Shown: positions 22,606 to 34,000 of the stretch, one piece after another | Layout of the letters: every line of letters begins with the position of its first letter | Numbering within the stretch: position 1 is the stretch's first letter | Origin: Corbicula japonica | Taxonomy: Eukaryota; Mollusca; Bivalvia; Venerida; Cyrenidae | Direction: 5' to 3' | Length of the DNA: 64,000 nt | Assembly: GCA_038501625.1 (NCBI GenBank) | Contig: JAZAYU010000713.1 | Span: 110,517-174,516, forward strand | Position numbers and translations under genes: made by a program | The notes under the pieces: generated by a model | What the model was told of the DNA's origin: nothing | Seen by the model: the letters and a program-made list of their open reading frames with translations, nothing else | The model's database searches: none

Positions 22606-25600
22606 TCACAACTCCTTAGCAGACCGCGAATTATGAAGAGCAACCAATTGGAGTTTTTTCGCAAACTTTCGCAAACTGAGGCCACTTATTTCATCAAACC
22701 CCGTTTTCAGAATATTATTTCTGTCCACCACTATGAAATTTGTTTCTCCACTTAAAATATCTCCCTCATTCTCAACTTCCAGGTTTCTTCCACAGACTAT
22801 TTTCTTTTGGTAAAACCTCAATATTTCCACTGGGTTTTCAATGTTGTTTTTCACACAAAAGTCACATGTTTCTTTCACTATATTATCAATACTGCCACTA
22901 GTCTGTGCAGCTTCTTGTACATAGCCTGAGAGACTATTTGACCAAAACTGATCAAATACAACTCTGTTATCTTCTAAAGACTGAGATGTTTCATATGCAT
23001 TACCGCTGGGTAACATTTCAAGCAGGGTGTATTCTGATGTGTTTAAGGATGGTGACACTACATGTTCCTGTGTAACGATTACTTGCTGGTGCACTTCATT
23101 TCCATGACGAAGTTCAGGTGTGATTTCAGACACAACAGTACCAGTTAGAATATAACTATTTGATGGCTCGTGTGAAACACAGTCTTCTACATGTTGACGT
23201 AAATCAAAAACATTGAATTCCTGTTGACATTTGAGGCATTTGTCTTTGATTTCATTGTTTCCATTTATGTTACTATCCTGAAATTCAATACTCCTTTGAA
23301 TTGGACGAATATATATTGTTGCCTGACTGCCGACAATATTCCTCAAATTTAGAACATCCCACTTACCGTTAATAATCTGAAGAGTTCTGCAATTACTGCC
23401 ACAACGTAACAGCTCAAACCCTCCACAAATTTCTAATAGTGGGTAATGTGTCATCAACACATTTCTAACCTTTTCTTCAGTATCATCTGTGGTAAACTGA
23501 ATTTTTTTAACACCTAACCCCGCTTTCAACAGAACAATCTTTTCATCCACAGTTGGTGAAGAATTACTGTCCTTGTCTGCTAAGCACAAAAATTTACCAG
23601 TCCAAGTACGTTGTTTAGATTTCACTTTTCTTGCACGAGATGTACTTCTTGATCTAGTAAGTCCAAACAAATTGCCAAGTTCTCTTGCAAATGCACCTGC
23701 TGGAGCCGGTTCTGAAAATATACACAAGTTAATTAATGACAGTTGTGTTCAAGAGTTCACTAAAAATGTTAATTTGTTTCTGTAAAGATGGTTTTATTAA
23801 AGGATTGAATCGATGTTTGATGGTTTTCATTTGGGTATGCAGGGATCACGAATCTAGGCGATTCGGGCAAAGAAGTCGCCCAGACTGGCCTAACTTCACT
23901 TTAATTGCACAGAAAAGCGAAATTCACTTCGCCCTTGATTTCCTGTTGTTTTTGCCTGAGGGAATAATCAAACATCCGCCAATAATACCCTAAGTTGTAA
24001 CCTTCTTAATTACAAAACACTGACAAACACGTGTAATAAACAAATTCGACCTGATTAGCTAATCAGTTGTCACAAACCAGGAGAATTGTAAGGTAGAATT
24101 TCATTGGCTGGTGTATACAAAATGAACCAATGATTTTGCACGACAGTCTGCTGTAAAGAGTCATTATTTACAACATAAAACTGTTGCAGCAGCACATTGA
24201 TTTCTAAGATTTTTGCTGAAATAATATGTCCTTAAAAAATTGGCTTGTGGGTTTTGCCTGAAAACCCTCATCATAACACAAAGCAGATGAGGAACCATAG
24301 TCTAGTTCATCAACAAGAAGCTCTATTCAGAACACACATAATGCCCGCGGTATCGAAATTTGTCATGATACAAATTTAAAATGACAGCACAGTGTTAAAA
24401 CAGCAACTAAAATCAAAAATTAGTTCTAAATAATGGAAATAACTTTCTGGTGCCAGAACCTGTACATGAAAAGAATTTAACATAAAAGATTATTCAAGAC
24501 AAAATTGCAACATTTACATTATTTAATGTAATAAATGCCTAGGCATTTAGTAGTAACACTGGCAATGCAAGTATTGTGGGGTGGGTATTTACTAGATGCA
24601 CATAATCAAAATATCCAACTTGCCGCCACAAGTTAACCTTTTCCCGAAGTGCAATATGGGGAGATAACTCCGGAAATAAGGTAGCCAGAGTTATGTAACT
24701 TGTCTGGGACATGACCTGTGCACTGTTAAGTAAGTGTGTAAACTTTCATGCCAATGCTCTTTGTTGAAATTGAGAAATATCCAACTTGCCGAAACAGGTT
24801 AACCATTTCTCTCTAAGTACATAATGGGAAGATAACCCCAGAAATAAGGTAGCCATTGTTATATTTTAAGCATAAAATAAGATGCCATTTTGATTGCAGG
24901 GTACCGAAAAGTACGAAATGGGCGAATTGAATACAGGAAACGGCGGTGGTACGAATTGTCATGACAAATTCGTAAAGAATTGCATTTGGATATAATCATT
25001 TATTTCCATCAGCAACAGCTCCGAACCAAAACAGCGTGTAAAATTAGTAGTTTAAACATCTTATTTTAAAAAAAAAGGATTTAGCAGTTCTAATTATTGT
25101 CGGACACTCGGTCCGATAACATAAGAAATCATGTCGGAACAACCGAAATTTTACAGGACAGGTCCGACGGTCCAGTGACTTTCGGAAAGTCTATAACAGG
25201 CTCACTCATTTGCCATTAAATTAACTCTCAACCAAAAATAGGAAAGCGCTCAAATAAAAATTAGTACATGTTTGATATTATTAGCATTTGCCTGCCTCAA
25301 CTTTTATGCTAAATAAACGTAAAAAGAAAAAAAATAATTGCAGATATACTAGTTTCACACAGAAAAAAACCTTATCACAGATACAATATTTTTCACTTTG
25401 AAATTTTTTTTAAAAGAATATACTAGATTTAATATATACTTTTTTGTCATATTATGGGGACTATTAAAACAAGTCAAAATATGAAATAAAACCATATTTG
25501 GTAAAAAGTGCAGATACAATAGTTTTGTGCTGTGCACTCGATATGTCTTTCAAAGGTTTATTAAAAGATTTGTTAAACTGTGTGTTGAAAATGAACCGCT

Positions 25601-27141
25601 TTTTGGATCCTTTACAGTCACAATATTTCTTGAGTCACACTGCGTAACAAACATTTTGCTTTAATAGTTATTAATACTGATCATCCCCATATTGCCTTAT
25701 ACCTGTACCTATCTCATTGCTGCCAATCAGTCCACCATCACCCTCTCGCTAGATGTGAACAAAAAACTCGCTACGAAACTATTACCTGTCTTCGAAACAA
25801 AACGGCTTGCGGTTTGACATTGTCAGCCCCCAGTGGGTAACTAAGTTTAAAAGACAAATTACAAGTTACAGCTGGATATGGTTTTAATGTTCCTTACATA
25901 TAATGCAAAAAAAATGTTGAAATTTCCCAATTGGTTTGATCTGTCGATACTTTTTTCTCAAATTTGACTATTTACCGCGTCATAAATTCCCAATTGGGTC
26001 AGGGGTCTTTTTCCCAAAACCTCCTGAAAAAGCCAGGGCTTTAATACGGATTATGCACATCTTCGTTCATTTTAATATCATTCAATATCATTTTAAAGTT
26101 AATGTTCAAAATTTCTACTTCACTGCCAACAATTAAATCTGGGTATTTCAAGTGCAGGTAAATTATAAATTCACTGAGAAAGTTGACGAAGAAATATGTC
26201 ATAATACACTTGCAACAAATTTCTAAACACAACAAAAACAGATGCCAATCTTGAGTTTCCACAACAAGTGCATTAAATGCTAAATTAGTGCAATTAAACA
26301 ATTCAAAGTGGTAAAATAAAATGATATAAATAACAAGAGAACCATATACACTTACAACTTTCGCCAGGAATAATTGTTTTATTTTGATTTACCACACAAT
26401 AATATTCCACTCCAGTGTCTTCAGCAGAAGGCGTGCTACTTAACTTCCCACGTGTAGGACCCGCAAAATCTGACTATTTACATGATATACCATACTGTCC
26501 AGGACCAACAGTGATACCGTACTGTCCAGGACCGACAGTGATACCTGCTAGACCCGTCACTACACTGTCTACAGCAAAAATGCGCTAGGCCCCAAATTGA
26601 ATACATTTTTAAATGTGTCGTAAAAGTTTGTTTTTTAATTTAATGGTCCTAGGAGATCATATCTTGTGGAAAAGTTGGTTTTGATTGCCATATTTAGTTT
26701 TTTTTAGTAATCCTTTACCATATTTTTGTCATAAAAAAAATCACATACCCCTTGGGGAACCTGCAAGAACACAGTCTATTTTCAAATGCACTAGAAAGTA
26801 AACTTTTTTTCAAATCTGAGAAATGGAAGAAATCTCTACAATGGTAGAGCTGTGTTATATATAAAAACAACACAAATCAACTAGCATCCTATTAACCAGT
26901 TTTCGCCACTTTCGCAATGTTAGTGGAACCTTTACTTCAACGAGCGACAACCCTGCTTACCGTTTGATTTCCGCCGACACACTTCTTTAAATCGTGCCCT
27001 GTCTCCAATTGTTGTTAACCCTAATCTTTGCAGGTCAGTTTCATTCAGCGAACAACAAATATCAATTTCAAGTATTTTTTCCCGAACAAAATTCGGATAC
27101 AGGTTTGAAAGACCAATCTCTTTCAAAATTTCTTCCGTCAT
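22606..27141 (-). CDS. SAM plus G2E3-like gene, truncated at the start of the HECT domain
   Basis: Two exons join in phase 1: 27141-26961 (donor G|GTAAGC) and 23711-22606 (acceptor tattttcag), giving 428 residues. Exon 1 is a SAM domain (ILKEIGLSNLYPNF, LQRLGLTTIGDRARF). Exon 2 has a basic segment (LTRSRSTSRARKVKSK), a conserved ICGGFELLRCGSN block, YIRPIQRSI and a C2H2-like site (CLKCQQEF with HVEDC), as in invertebrate and fish 'G2/M phase-specific E3 ubiquitin ligase-like' proteins. It then reaches ETNFIVVDRNNIL and GFDEIS, which normally opens the catalytic HECT domain, but the frame ends about 25 residues later. Without HECT it could not act as that ligase. It may be a truncated gene, an alternative isoform, or have an unrecognised downstream exon. 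Met 27141 is chosen because further upstream the frame runs into a minisatellite. Confidence 0.72.
23712..26960 (-). other. Intron of the SAM/G2E3-like gene
   Basis: Contains a single arm of a hairpin repeat (23799-23842), two copies of a ~180-bp repeat with atatccaacttgccg (about 24605 and 24780), a near-palindrome around 24952 (gaattgtcatgacaaattc), and a 27-bp duplication tactgtccaggacc near 26490. A minus-strand frame at 26041-26301 has no recognised domain. Confidence 0.6.
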
Positions 27142-27199
27142 TTTGTCGTCTGCTTCTGACGGTGGCAATTGAAATACATTCCCGCGTAAATAATCCCGA

Positions 27200-27830
27200 C
27201 ATAACGTAAAGACGAAGTAGCATAACGAAATGATGCACATGCATAGCGTAATGGTTAATGACATAACGTAATGATGCTTGATCATAATGTAATGGTTCAT
27301 GTGCATACTGTAATGATTCATTACCATACCGTAATGTTAAACAGACATAATGTAATGATGTGTACAAATAACGAAATGGTGCACAAACATAACGTAATGA
27401 CGCATACACATATCATAATATTGTTTACACAAAACGTAATGGTGTAAACACAAAACGTAATCCTCTATAAGCATAAGGCAATGGTGCCTACGCATAATGG
27501 AATGACGGACATCATAACATAATGATGCATTCAGATAAAGTTATGATCTATATACATATCATATTGCTGTATAAACATAACGTAATGGTATAAAGACATA
27601 ACGTAACAATGTGTAGACACAATGTAATGGTGTAAAGACATAACGTAATGATGTTAATTCATGACGTAATGATCAATGCACATAACGTAATGTTAAACAG
27701 ACATAATGTAATAATGCATTTCATAAAGTAATGATGCACAAACATAACAACACGATGCACATACATAACAACATGTCTTGATGATATAACGTAAATATGG
27801 GTGAACATATCATTCCAGTGTGGGGACATA
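27200..27830. repeat. Minisatellite of cataacgtaatgatg units
   Basis: About 25-30 degenerate 19-23 bp units with the core cataacgtaatg. It begins only about 60 bases upstream of the start codon of the SAM/G2E3-like gene and so may lie in its promoter or 5' UTR. Frames through it (MNHYSMHMNHY...) are repeat artefacts. Confidence 0.9.
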
Positions 27831-27899
27831 ACATAATGAAAGAGTGGCATCATGTTATAAGAACCATCATCACGAGGCAGCAACGGCGTTCCATACTGA

Positions 27900-28435
27900 A
27901 CTATATAAAGCACGCAACATTTGAAATCTTCCCTTTACTCACTGCGCTTTCATAGTGAAATAACTGACAAAAATTTGAATTAGTATTTTAGCGAGGAGCT
28001 TGGACTGATTGTGAATTTAGTGTTTATTTATTGTAATTTAATTGAAGTGTGTGTGTATTATAACTGTTATTTTTGTGATTTTAGTGCTTTTGTTGTTTTT
28101 TGGATTTATTTGGAAATTTTTTTGACTTTGTGGATTTGGATATTATTTTTGTTTGAGGTAAGTGATTTTATTCTATTATTTTATGTATATGAAGTTCTTC
28201 AAATTATTATAAATATTTTGTCATTGTATAAATCAATTAGATTTCGCCTTCTTGGTCATTTTAGCGCATTTCAAGCACAAATCTTTATGCGCGCGTATCG
28301 TTATTTGGCATTGTAAGTTCGCGCGTGAATAAGATCTACTTTATAGACATTTTTTTTCAAAGTTGATTCGTTGTTTTTATTTTTATATTTTGAGGTTATC
28401 ATTTTTAAGCAATAACAAGTAAACATTTTTTGTAC
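27900..28435. other. No gene recognised
   Basis: T-rich on the plus strand. A 101-codon plus-strand frame (28011-28316) is very hydrophobic and Phe/Ile-rich, as expected from poly-T composition, and is not called. Confidence 0.4.
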
Positions 28436-28439
28436 GAAA

Positions 28440-28812
28440 ATCAGTCATTGATTCACGCGTGCAGGCTGGCAAGCAGGCATGCGATCGGGCGGGTGTGCAG
28501 GCGGACAGACAGGCGTGCTGGCAGACAGGCAGGCGTGCGGGCGTGCAAGCAGGCACTAAGGCAGGCTGGTGGGCATGCAGGCAGACAGGCAGGCGGGCGA
28601 ACAGGCGTGCGGGCATGCAGGCCAGGTGACCGGGTGGGCGGGCATGCAGGCAGGCAAGCTTGATTCTAGACACGCTGGCTGGCCTGCAGGCAGGCAGGCG
28701 GGCGGGTGTGCAGTATTGCAGGCAGACACGCAGGCGGCTGAAAGACAGGCGTGCAGGCAGGCAGGCGGCTGACAGACAGGCGTGCAGGCAGGCTGGCTGC
28801 CGGGCGGGCGTG

Positions 28813-28843
<31 letters not shown>

Positions 28844-28850
28844 ACAGTTG
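28440..28850. repeat. (CAGG)n-derived minisatellite
   Basis: About 400 bp of gcaggcaggcgtgc-type units ending in a pure (caggcagg)n run at about 28810-28845. Long Cys/Ala/Arg-rich frames on both strands are artefacts of the four-base period. Confidence 0.95.
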
Positions 28851-29018
28851 TTGAAGAAACATAAGATTACTCTACGTCATGACATATTTTCATTATTTCG
28901 GTCATTGACCGTTTTAGCTTCCGGCAATCATTACTCAAAGTATTGATTTTATTATGACGTCAAAATTTTCAATGATTGAACTTTCTGGTAAATTTTTCGC
29001 TTAGTTGATAAACTCTAT

Positions 29019-29249
29019 TTAAGAAATAATCAATAGCTTCCGGTGAATTATCGCAGGATAATTCACGGGGCGGAGTTCAGATGCGTAAGGATATATAACA
29101 TCTCCATAATTCGAAAACTGATAATTATTAAAAGATTGAATAACAAACTTTAATACATGTCCTTCCAACCGCGAATCCAACACTCTCCAGTCGTCGTTCG
29201 AACCGTATTTGTCCTTCCAACGGTTTAATACTGCACCAGGAAATAACAT
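29019..29249 (-). other. Possible small open frame, 76 codons
   Basis: ATG at 29249; reads NRWKDKYGSNDDWRVLDSR and so on, with mixed composition. The 3' part runs through the gaattatcg hairpin that recurs near 30130, so at least that part is repeat-derived. No domain or partner exon recognised. Confidence 0.15.
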
Positions 29250-29554
29250 GTAAACAACAGAAATGACGTGACGTCGTTAAAAAATGGCGCGTTTAAATAA
29301 CGTCAACTTAACGTTGCCGCAAAATAGAGGAAAATTATTATAGTATTTTATCTAAATATATAAAATAAACATTATTCTATTACTGTGGTATCATCATATT
29401 ACGCGCGGGTAAAATTTTCGCGTATATTGTGCTTTCTTAAAGCCACTATGCTTCTCAAAAATCTCCAATAAATAACCATAAAGTGAATATCTGGATTTGT
29501 ATATGGTATAATTTTACAAGCCCTGCTACTCGTAACATGGGTCAGTTTATTCTC

Positions 29555-29746
29555 TTATCCGTAGAAAATTACTTTGTTTCTAATGTATTTGTTTACATAT
29601 GAAAGTTTACGGCGACTTTTCGTGTGACTCCGTACGATTCCGAATACAACGGAAGCTAAATATGCAAATAATATATTGCGCACAATTATTGATGATGTAG
29701 TACACGAATCCAATCGTTGTTTTGCAATTTTCACTTGAGCTTCCAT
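29555..29746 (-). other. Possible small protein with one membrane segment, 63 codons
   Basis: ATG at 29746 and TAA at 29555. Residues about 20-38 (IIVRNILFAYLASVVFGIV) are hydrophobic and are followed by a basic stretch (SHTKSRRK), like a single-pass micro-protein. A perfect TGACGTCA lies about 20 bases upstream of the ATG. There is no homology, and such frames arise by chance in 64 kb. Confidence 0.22.
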
Positions 29747-30837
29747 TTTTCAAAAACCGACTCGTGTGACGTCATAGGAATGTGCGTATTTTCGAAGTCT
29801 ACCGAACTCTATCGGAAAAGCTCGTCAACATTCGAATGTAAACAAAGTAGTATTTTGCCTTCCAGGCAAAATACCAAACCGGGTGTTTATATAACCGTTT
29901 TTAGATTGAAGGAGAATTTTGGTAGACCTTATATCTCTTATACTGGTGTTATATGAGTACCTGTATAAGTACACTTATTTATTTGGTAAAATTTATGATG
30001 AAAAAAAAAAGATAAATTGAGCACGATTGTGGCTTTAAATGCGCGAAATTTAATCCCAGCGAAAAATACAACTGTCACGTGATAAGTTTATACCCACATG
30101 TACTTAGTAATAGCCGTGCCCACGCGCGGTGAATTATCGTGTAATAATTCACAGCAAATTCAATGGGAAAAACGTCAAGTCGTGGTAGAATTATCGTTTA
30201 ACTTGAATTTGTATTGAACGCGTTGACCTGAAATGTTCAAGCGACATCAATCACTAATTAAAAAATTATGTAAGATCTGCTCATGTTCATCTCTGTCTGT
30301 TTATCTTTTAATACTGTCAGTGTCAGAACCCTGGCATCAAATTGTGAATATTCAATTTGCTTTGAAATTCTAGCAACATGTAAAAACTCTGCTAAACGAA
30401 GTATGAACTCTGTTTACAGTCATGGGACATATTTTCGTGAACATTTATAAAATTTGTGTTAATTTAAGTAAATCGAGTTGATTTTTCAAAGACTTCGTGC
30501 AGTATATTTTTTATTATTAATGAACATTTTTGATGTAGACCTCTATTGTTATATTGTTAATATTTATAATATACATACGATAATTGATTAAAGCAGCCCT
30601 CACCTCTTTTTTTATTTTTATGTTATTATATGTCTTATAATTATTCTAATTATAAGTTTTATAATTATTAATTATTATTATTATTATTATTATTTTGACT
30701 GATTTAAAAATGTGAAATATGCATATCTGTATTAGCCACACTTGGAAAAAATTCATTGGCCTACCCTAGTGGCATAAACGTAGAAAGAGATCAGGTTTAA
30801 AATGTTTATCGGTTTTGCAAAGATAACGGTCATTTAC

Positions 30838-30843
30838 TTTATT
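30838..30843 (-). terminator. Candidate poly(A) signal of the ParB-like gene
   Basis: Reads AATAAA on the minus strand about 235 bases beyond the stop codon at 31076-31078. Confidence 0.35.
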
Positions 30844-31075
30844 ACCATCATTGCAGGCTCTAGAGAAGTGAACGAGCTGTGCGTAATATAGCCATTCAAA
30901 ACGGATATACACTGAATTGAGATTTAAATCAATTTAATATCCTTAGTGTAATGAAAATAATGACGCCTCTATGTTGACATAATACTATACGACTTACAGA
31001 AAATAACACAGATTCAATCACTAACGGGTTTTCCATTAGCGCTTATAACATATTACGGGTATTTTTAATTTTGTG

Positions 31076-34000
31076 TTAACAGTAAAATCTACCGGCTAGT
31101 CTATCAATTTTTTCTGCCGCTTCCGGGTACATTTCTTTTGCATCCTCCCAACTTTTGCTGCTGGTAACTCTGGAAAACTCATTCTGCAATGAGGCTTTGT
31201 GTCTATCCGCTTTCACTTTCTGTGCTTCCTGGAATATTAAAATCATTTATGTTTTTCTAGTTTGATTCTGGAAATAGAGCTATTTTATTTACAATCTTTA
31301 AGCTGCGTTGCATTAAAGTCTATATAATTGAGACAATCACGAGGCGGAATTAATATAACAGTGATTTTCAAATTGATTTTTTTATTTTTTTCATTTTTCA
31401 TTAATTTTACGATAAATGGTTTGTTCTTTTTTCAAATTGTAATAGGTTTGTAATGTAGATCTATAGATTTAATTTAGTGTTATTATTGATTCGATATAAA
31501 TTGAAAAGAAAAATATCGAAGCTAGTGGAAACCATAAGAGTTTAGAATTTACAAGATCTCATGCCTGACCTTAAAATCTGATCACCAAGCCTGCAATATT
31601 TTATAATTTATATTTTTTGGTTGGTTTTACAGGTAACTTTTTATTTGTTTAATAAATTTCACGTAATGCATTTGTTATATCTATATCTTTTTATAACCAA
31701 AGATTGCGTCATGTAGGCCTAATATAAAATGCAGATAAATGATTTTAGTACCTAAGTTGGAATCGGTTAATTACGAGCTGTATTTGAATGTTGGGAATAG
31801 TCGAATAATTGTCTGAAGGTCGATCGGCTGTCTTGCATTAGCCTTAATGTATATTAATTTTAACTTCATATATTGAGCCGGTATTTTGCATCTAGAAGGT
31901 TAATCGGTTAGGGTTCAAGTGTCATGTGAAAACGGGCCAAACAGGTAGCCATAAGGCACAAAGTTATGACATTCATAATCGAGGTTGCTTACCTTTATAC
32001 CGTTGCTGCCAAGCGCTCGGCTTAAGTATGGTTCTCTGTCTTTTTTCATCCCTTGCAATGCTCTAAATAGCTGGAGAAAAAAATGTGTATGATAACTTAA
32101 AATTTATACCTCAGTTAAAGTCTTAGTCGTTTAACGAATCACAATTTCTGATGGTTACAGTGTTACGAAAAATAGTCTGGTTGTTTATAGTTCGCGTGGT
32201 GCTGTCTGGGTTTCTCACACATAATCAAAATGTTAAAATGAACTTGTAAGGGCAAACATGAATTTAAGTAAAAACCATTCAATGTGATTTCTCTCGTTTT
32301 ATTACTAGTTAATTAATTTCATTTATTGGGTAGAACTGCTCTCTATAGTATACAGATATTGCCGTAAGCCCAACAAATCCGGAGGCATATAAGGTTAAAA
32401 CAACTGCACTCGTCTGTCCGTCCATATGTCCCACAAATCTTGTGGCAGCATTTCTTCGTTAACCATCATTTGATTAAGCGTGCAGCAATGATCACGTAGG
32501 ATGTTAAGACAATCTTATAATATTATTTTCCGTTGACCATTTATACTGCAGTTATGAACAATTGTAACAAATGAAATCATCAGTGTTCTGCATTCTCGTT
32601 TTATTTTGGACCCATTAGGATATGCTTGTCTAACTGTTCTTGTATATTAAACTACATTCGTGATATTCATTTTTTTTAAATAATATTAATAATCAATTTA
32701 TTTTTACTTAATTATTTGATAAAATTAATATTTTGTTAAATTACATTAAATTTTGCGGGAAACTTTGTCCTGCCTTGCTTTTGGACTCATAGTCTTTAAA
32801 AAGCTGGTCCACTATACTGTACTCGACTTCACTATACGCGGCAACTGAAAAAACTGTGGAGAGGGACTCAATCGTGTATTCCTGAAATTTATTTTCTAAT
32901 AATTTTATTTTAAGTTAGCTCTACTGTATCTGGTTTGTAATCTTATTTTTTTTCTTTAAAAGGTTTAATTTTATTGATTTCAAATTAAGGTGGAACGCGA
33001 CACTTTGCGAATTTTCGAATTTCTTTATGAAATTTGGTATGGTATTGTTTGACGATGATTCCAGCATGAATCTGCAAACCGTTTTTCGATTAATCAAATA
33101 GTTGTTTAGATATTTACCTTCAAAGTTAGCTATCAACGCCAGTTTTCTGCAGTGACGTCAACGACGCTCGCCGAACACTTTTTCGGGGCTGGCTGAAAAT
33201 TGTGGTTTCCAATTTCATTTATTCTTTCACAGATGAATTGGCGCTGAAAATACCTTTCCGGTGATATAAGATTTAACATAATCTGACCAGTTTTGGCAAC
33301 GTTGTGTACCGTTAACAGTTTTGCCTTTTTTCTGTCGACTTTTTCATAATAGTGAAAAATTCCCGAATTTTATTTTTGATTTTTTTGCTTAAAAAGTTTC
33401 AAAAAAGCAATTCCAATTGAATAAACGAATAAAATTTGGGGGTCACCGACTTCGTTATTGCGCCATGGTCGTTTTCAGCACCCCTCCCCCTTTTAAAAAA
33501 CGTGTAAAGTAAAGTGACGTTTCTGTAAATTTATGACTCTTTACTCAAATTCTACAATATGACAGCAATTACAATGACTTATAATACTTTAAGAAGAACA
33601 AAAAAATGAATAAAACATATTTTTACACAATATGCGCTGCTTTAAGGGCAGGTAAATTCGCACGATAATTTCACAATTTTTGGAGTTTTACAATGGTTAA
33701 GAAACGTTCCCTCTGGTGTTATTTTGTCAGCGTGCCTTACATAATGTTATACGATAATTTTAAAGTTATATTATTAAACTCGGCTTTTTGGCTAAATCCT
33801 CGTCATAAGGCTAACTGCTATGAGAATTCTCGGGAGATACTGTCGTATCATTATATTTCATGCGGGTTTAATTTTCGCGTAATTCTCACTAGAAAACGTG
33901 CGCGAAATAAAAGTGCAGTGAAATTTAACCATGTGTTAGCTTATTATGAATTCTTTTGAGAGTAATATACATATAATTGCGCAATTTTATGGCACCGCAA

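Larger units (their letters stand above)
28851..31075. other. Intergenic region with CRE-like sites and small frames
   Basis: Holds TGACGTCA at 28955-28962 and 29767-29774, the related tgacgtgacgtcg at 29264-29276, paired gaattatcg/cgataattca hairpins near 29042 and 30130, and a (TTA)n run near 30665-30695. Two minus-strand short frames are listed separately. Nothing else supported. Confidence 0.5.

Noticed and set aside
27142..27409. N-terminal extensions of the SAM exon and an overlapping 113-codon frame
   Set aside because: These frames translate the cataacgtaatg minisatellite; the SAM domain begins right after Met at 27141.
27200..27830. Regularly repeated units considered as CRISPR-like
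   Set aside because: Units are degenerate and contiguous with no unique spacers, in a eukaryotic setting.
28383..28862. 159-codon Cys/Ala-rich minus-strand frame and plus-strand frames
   Set aside because: Produced by the (CAGG)n minisatellite; open in several frames because of the four-base period.
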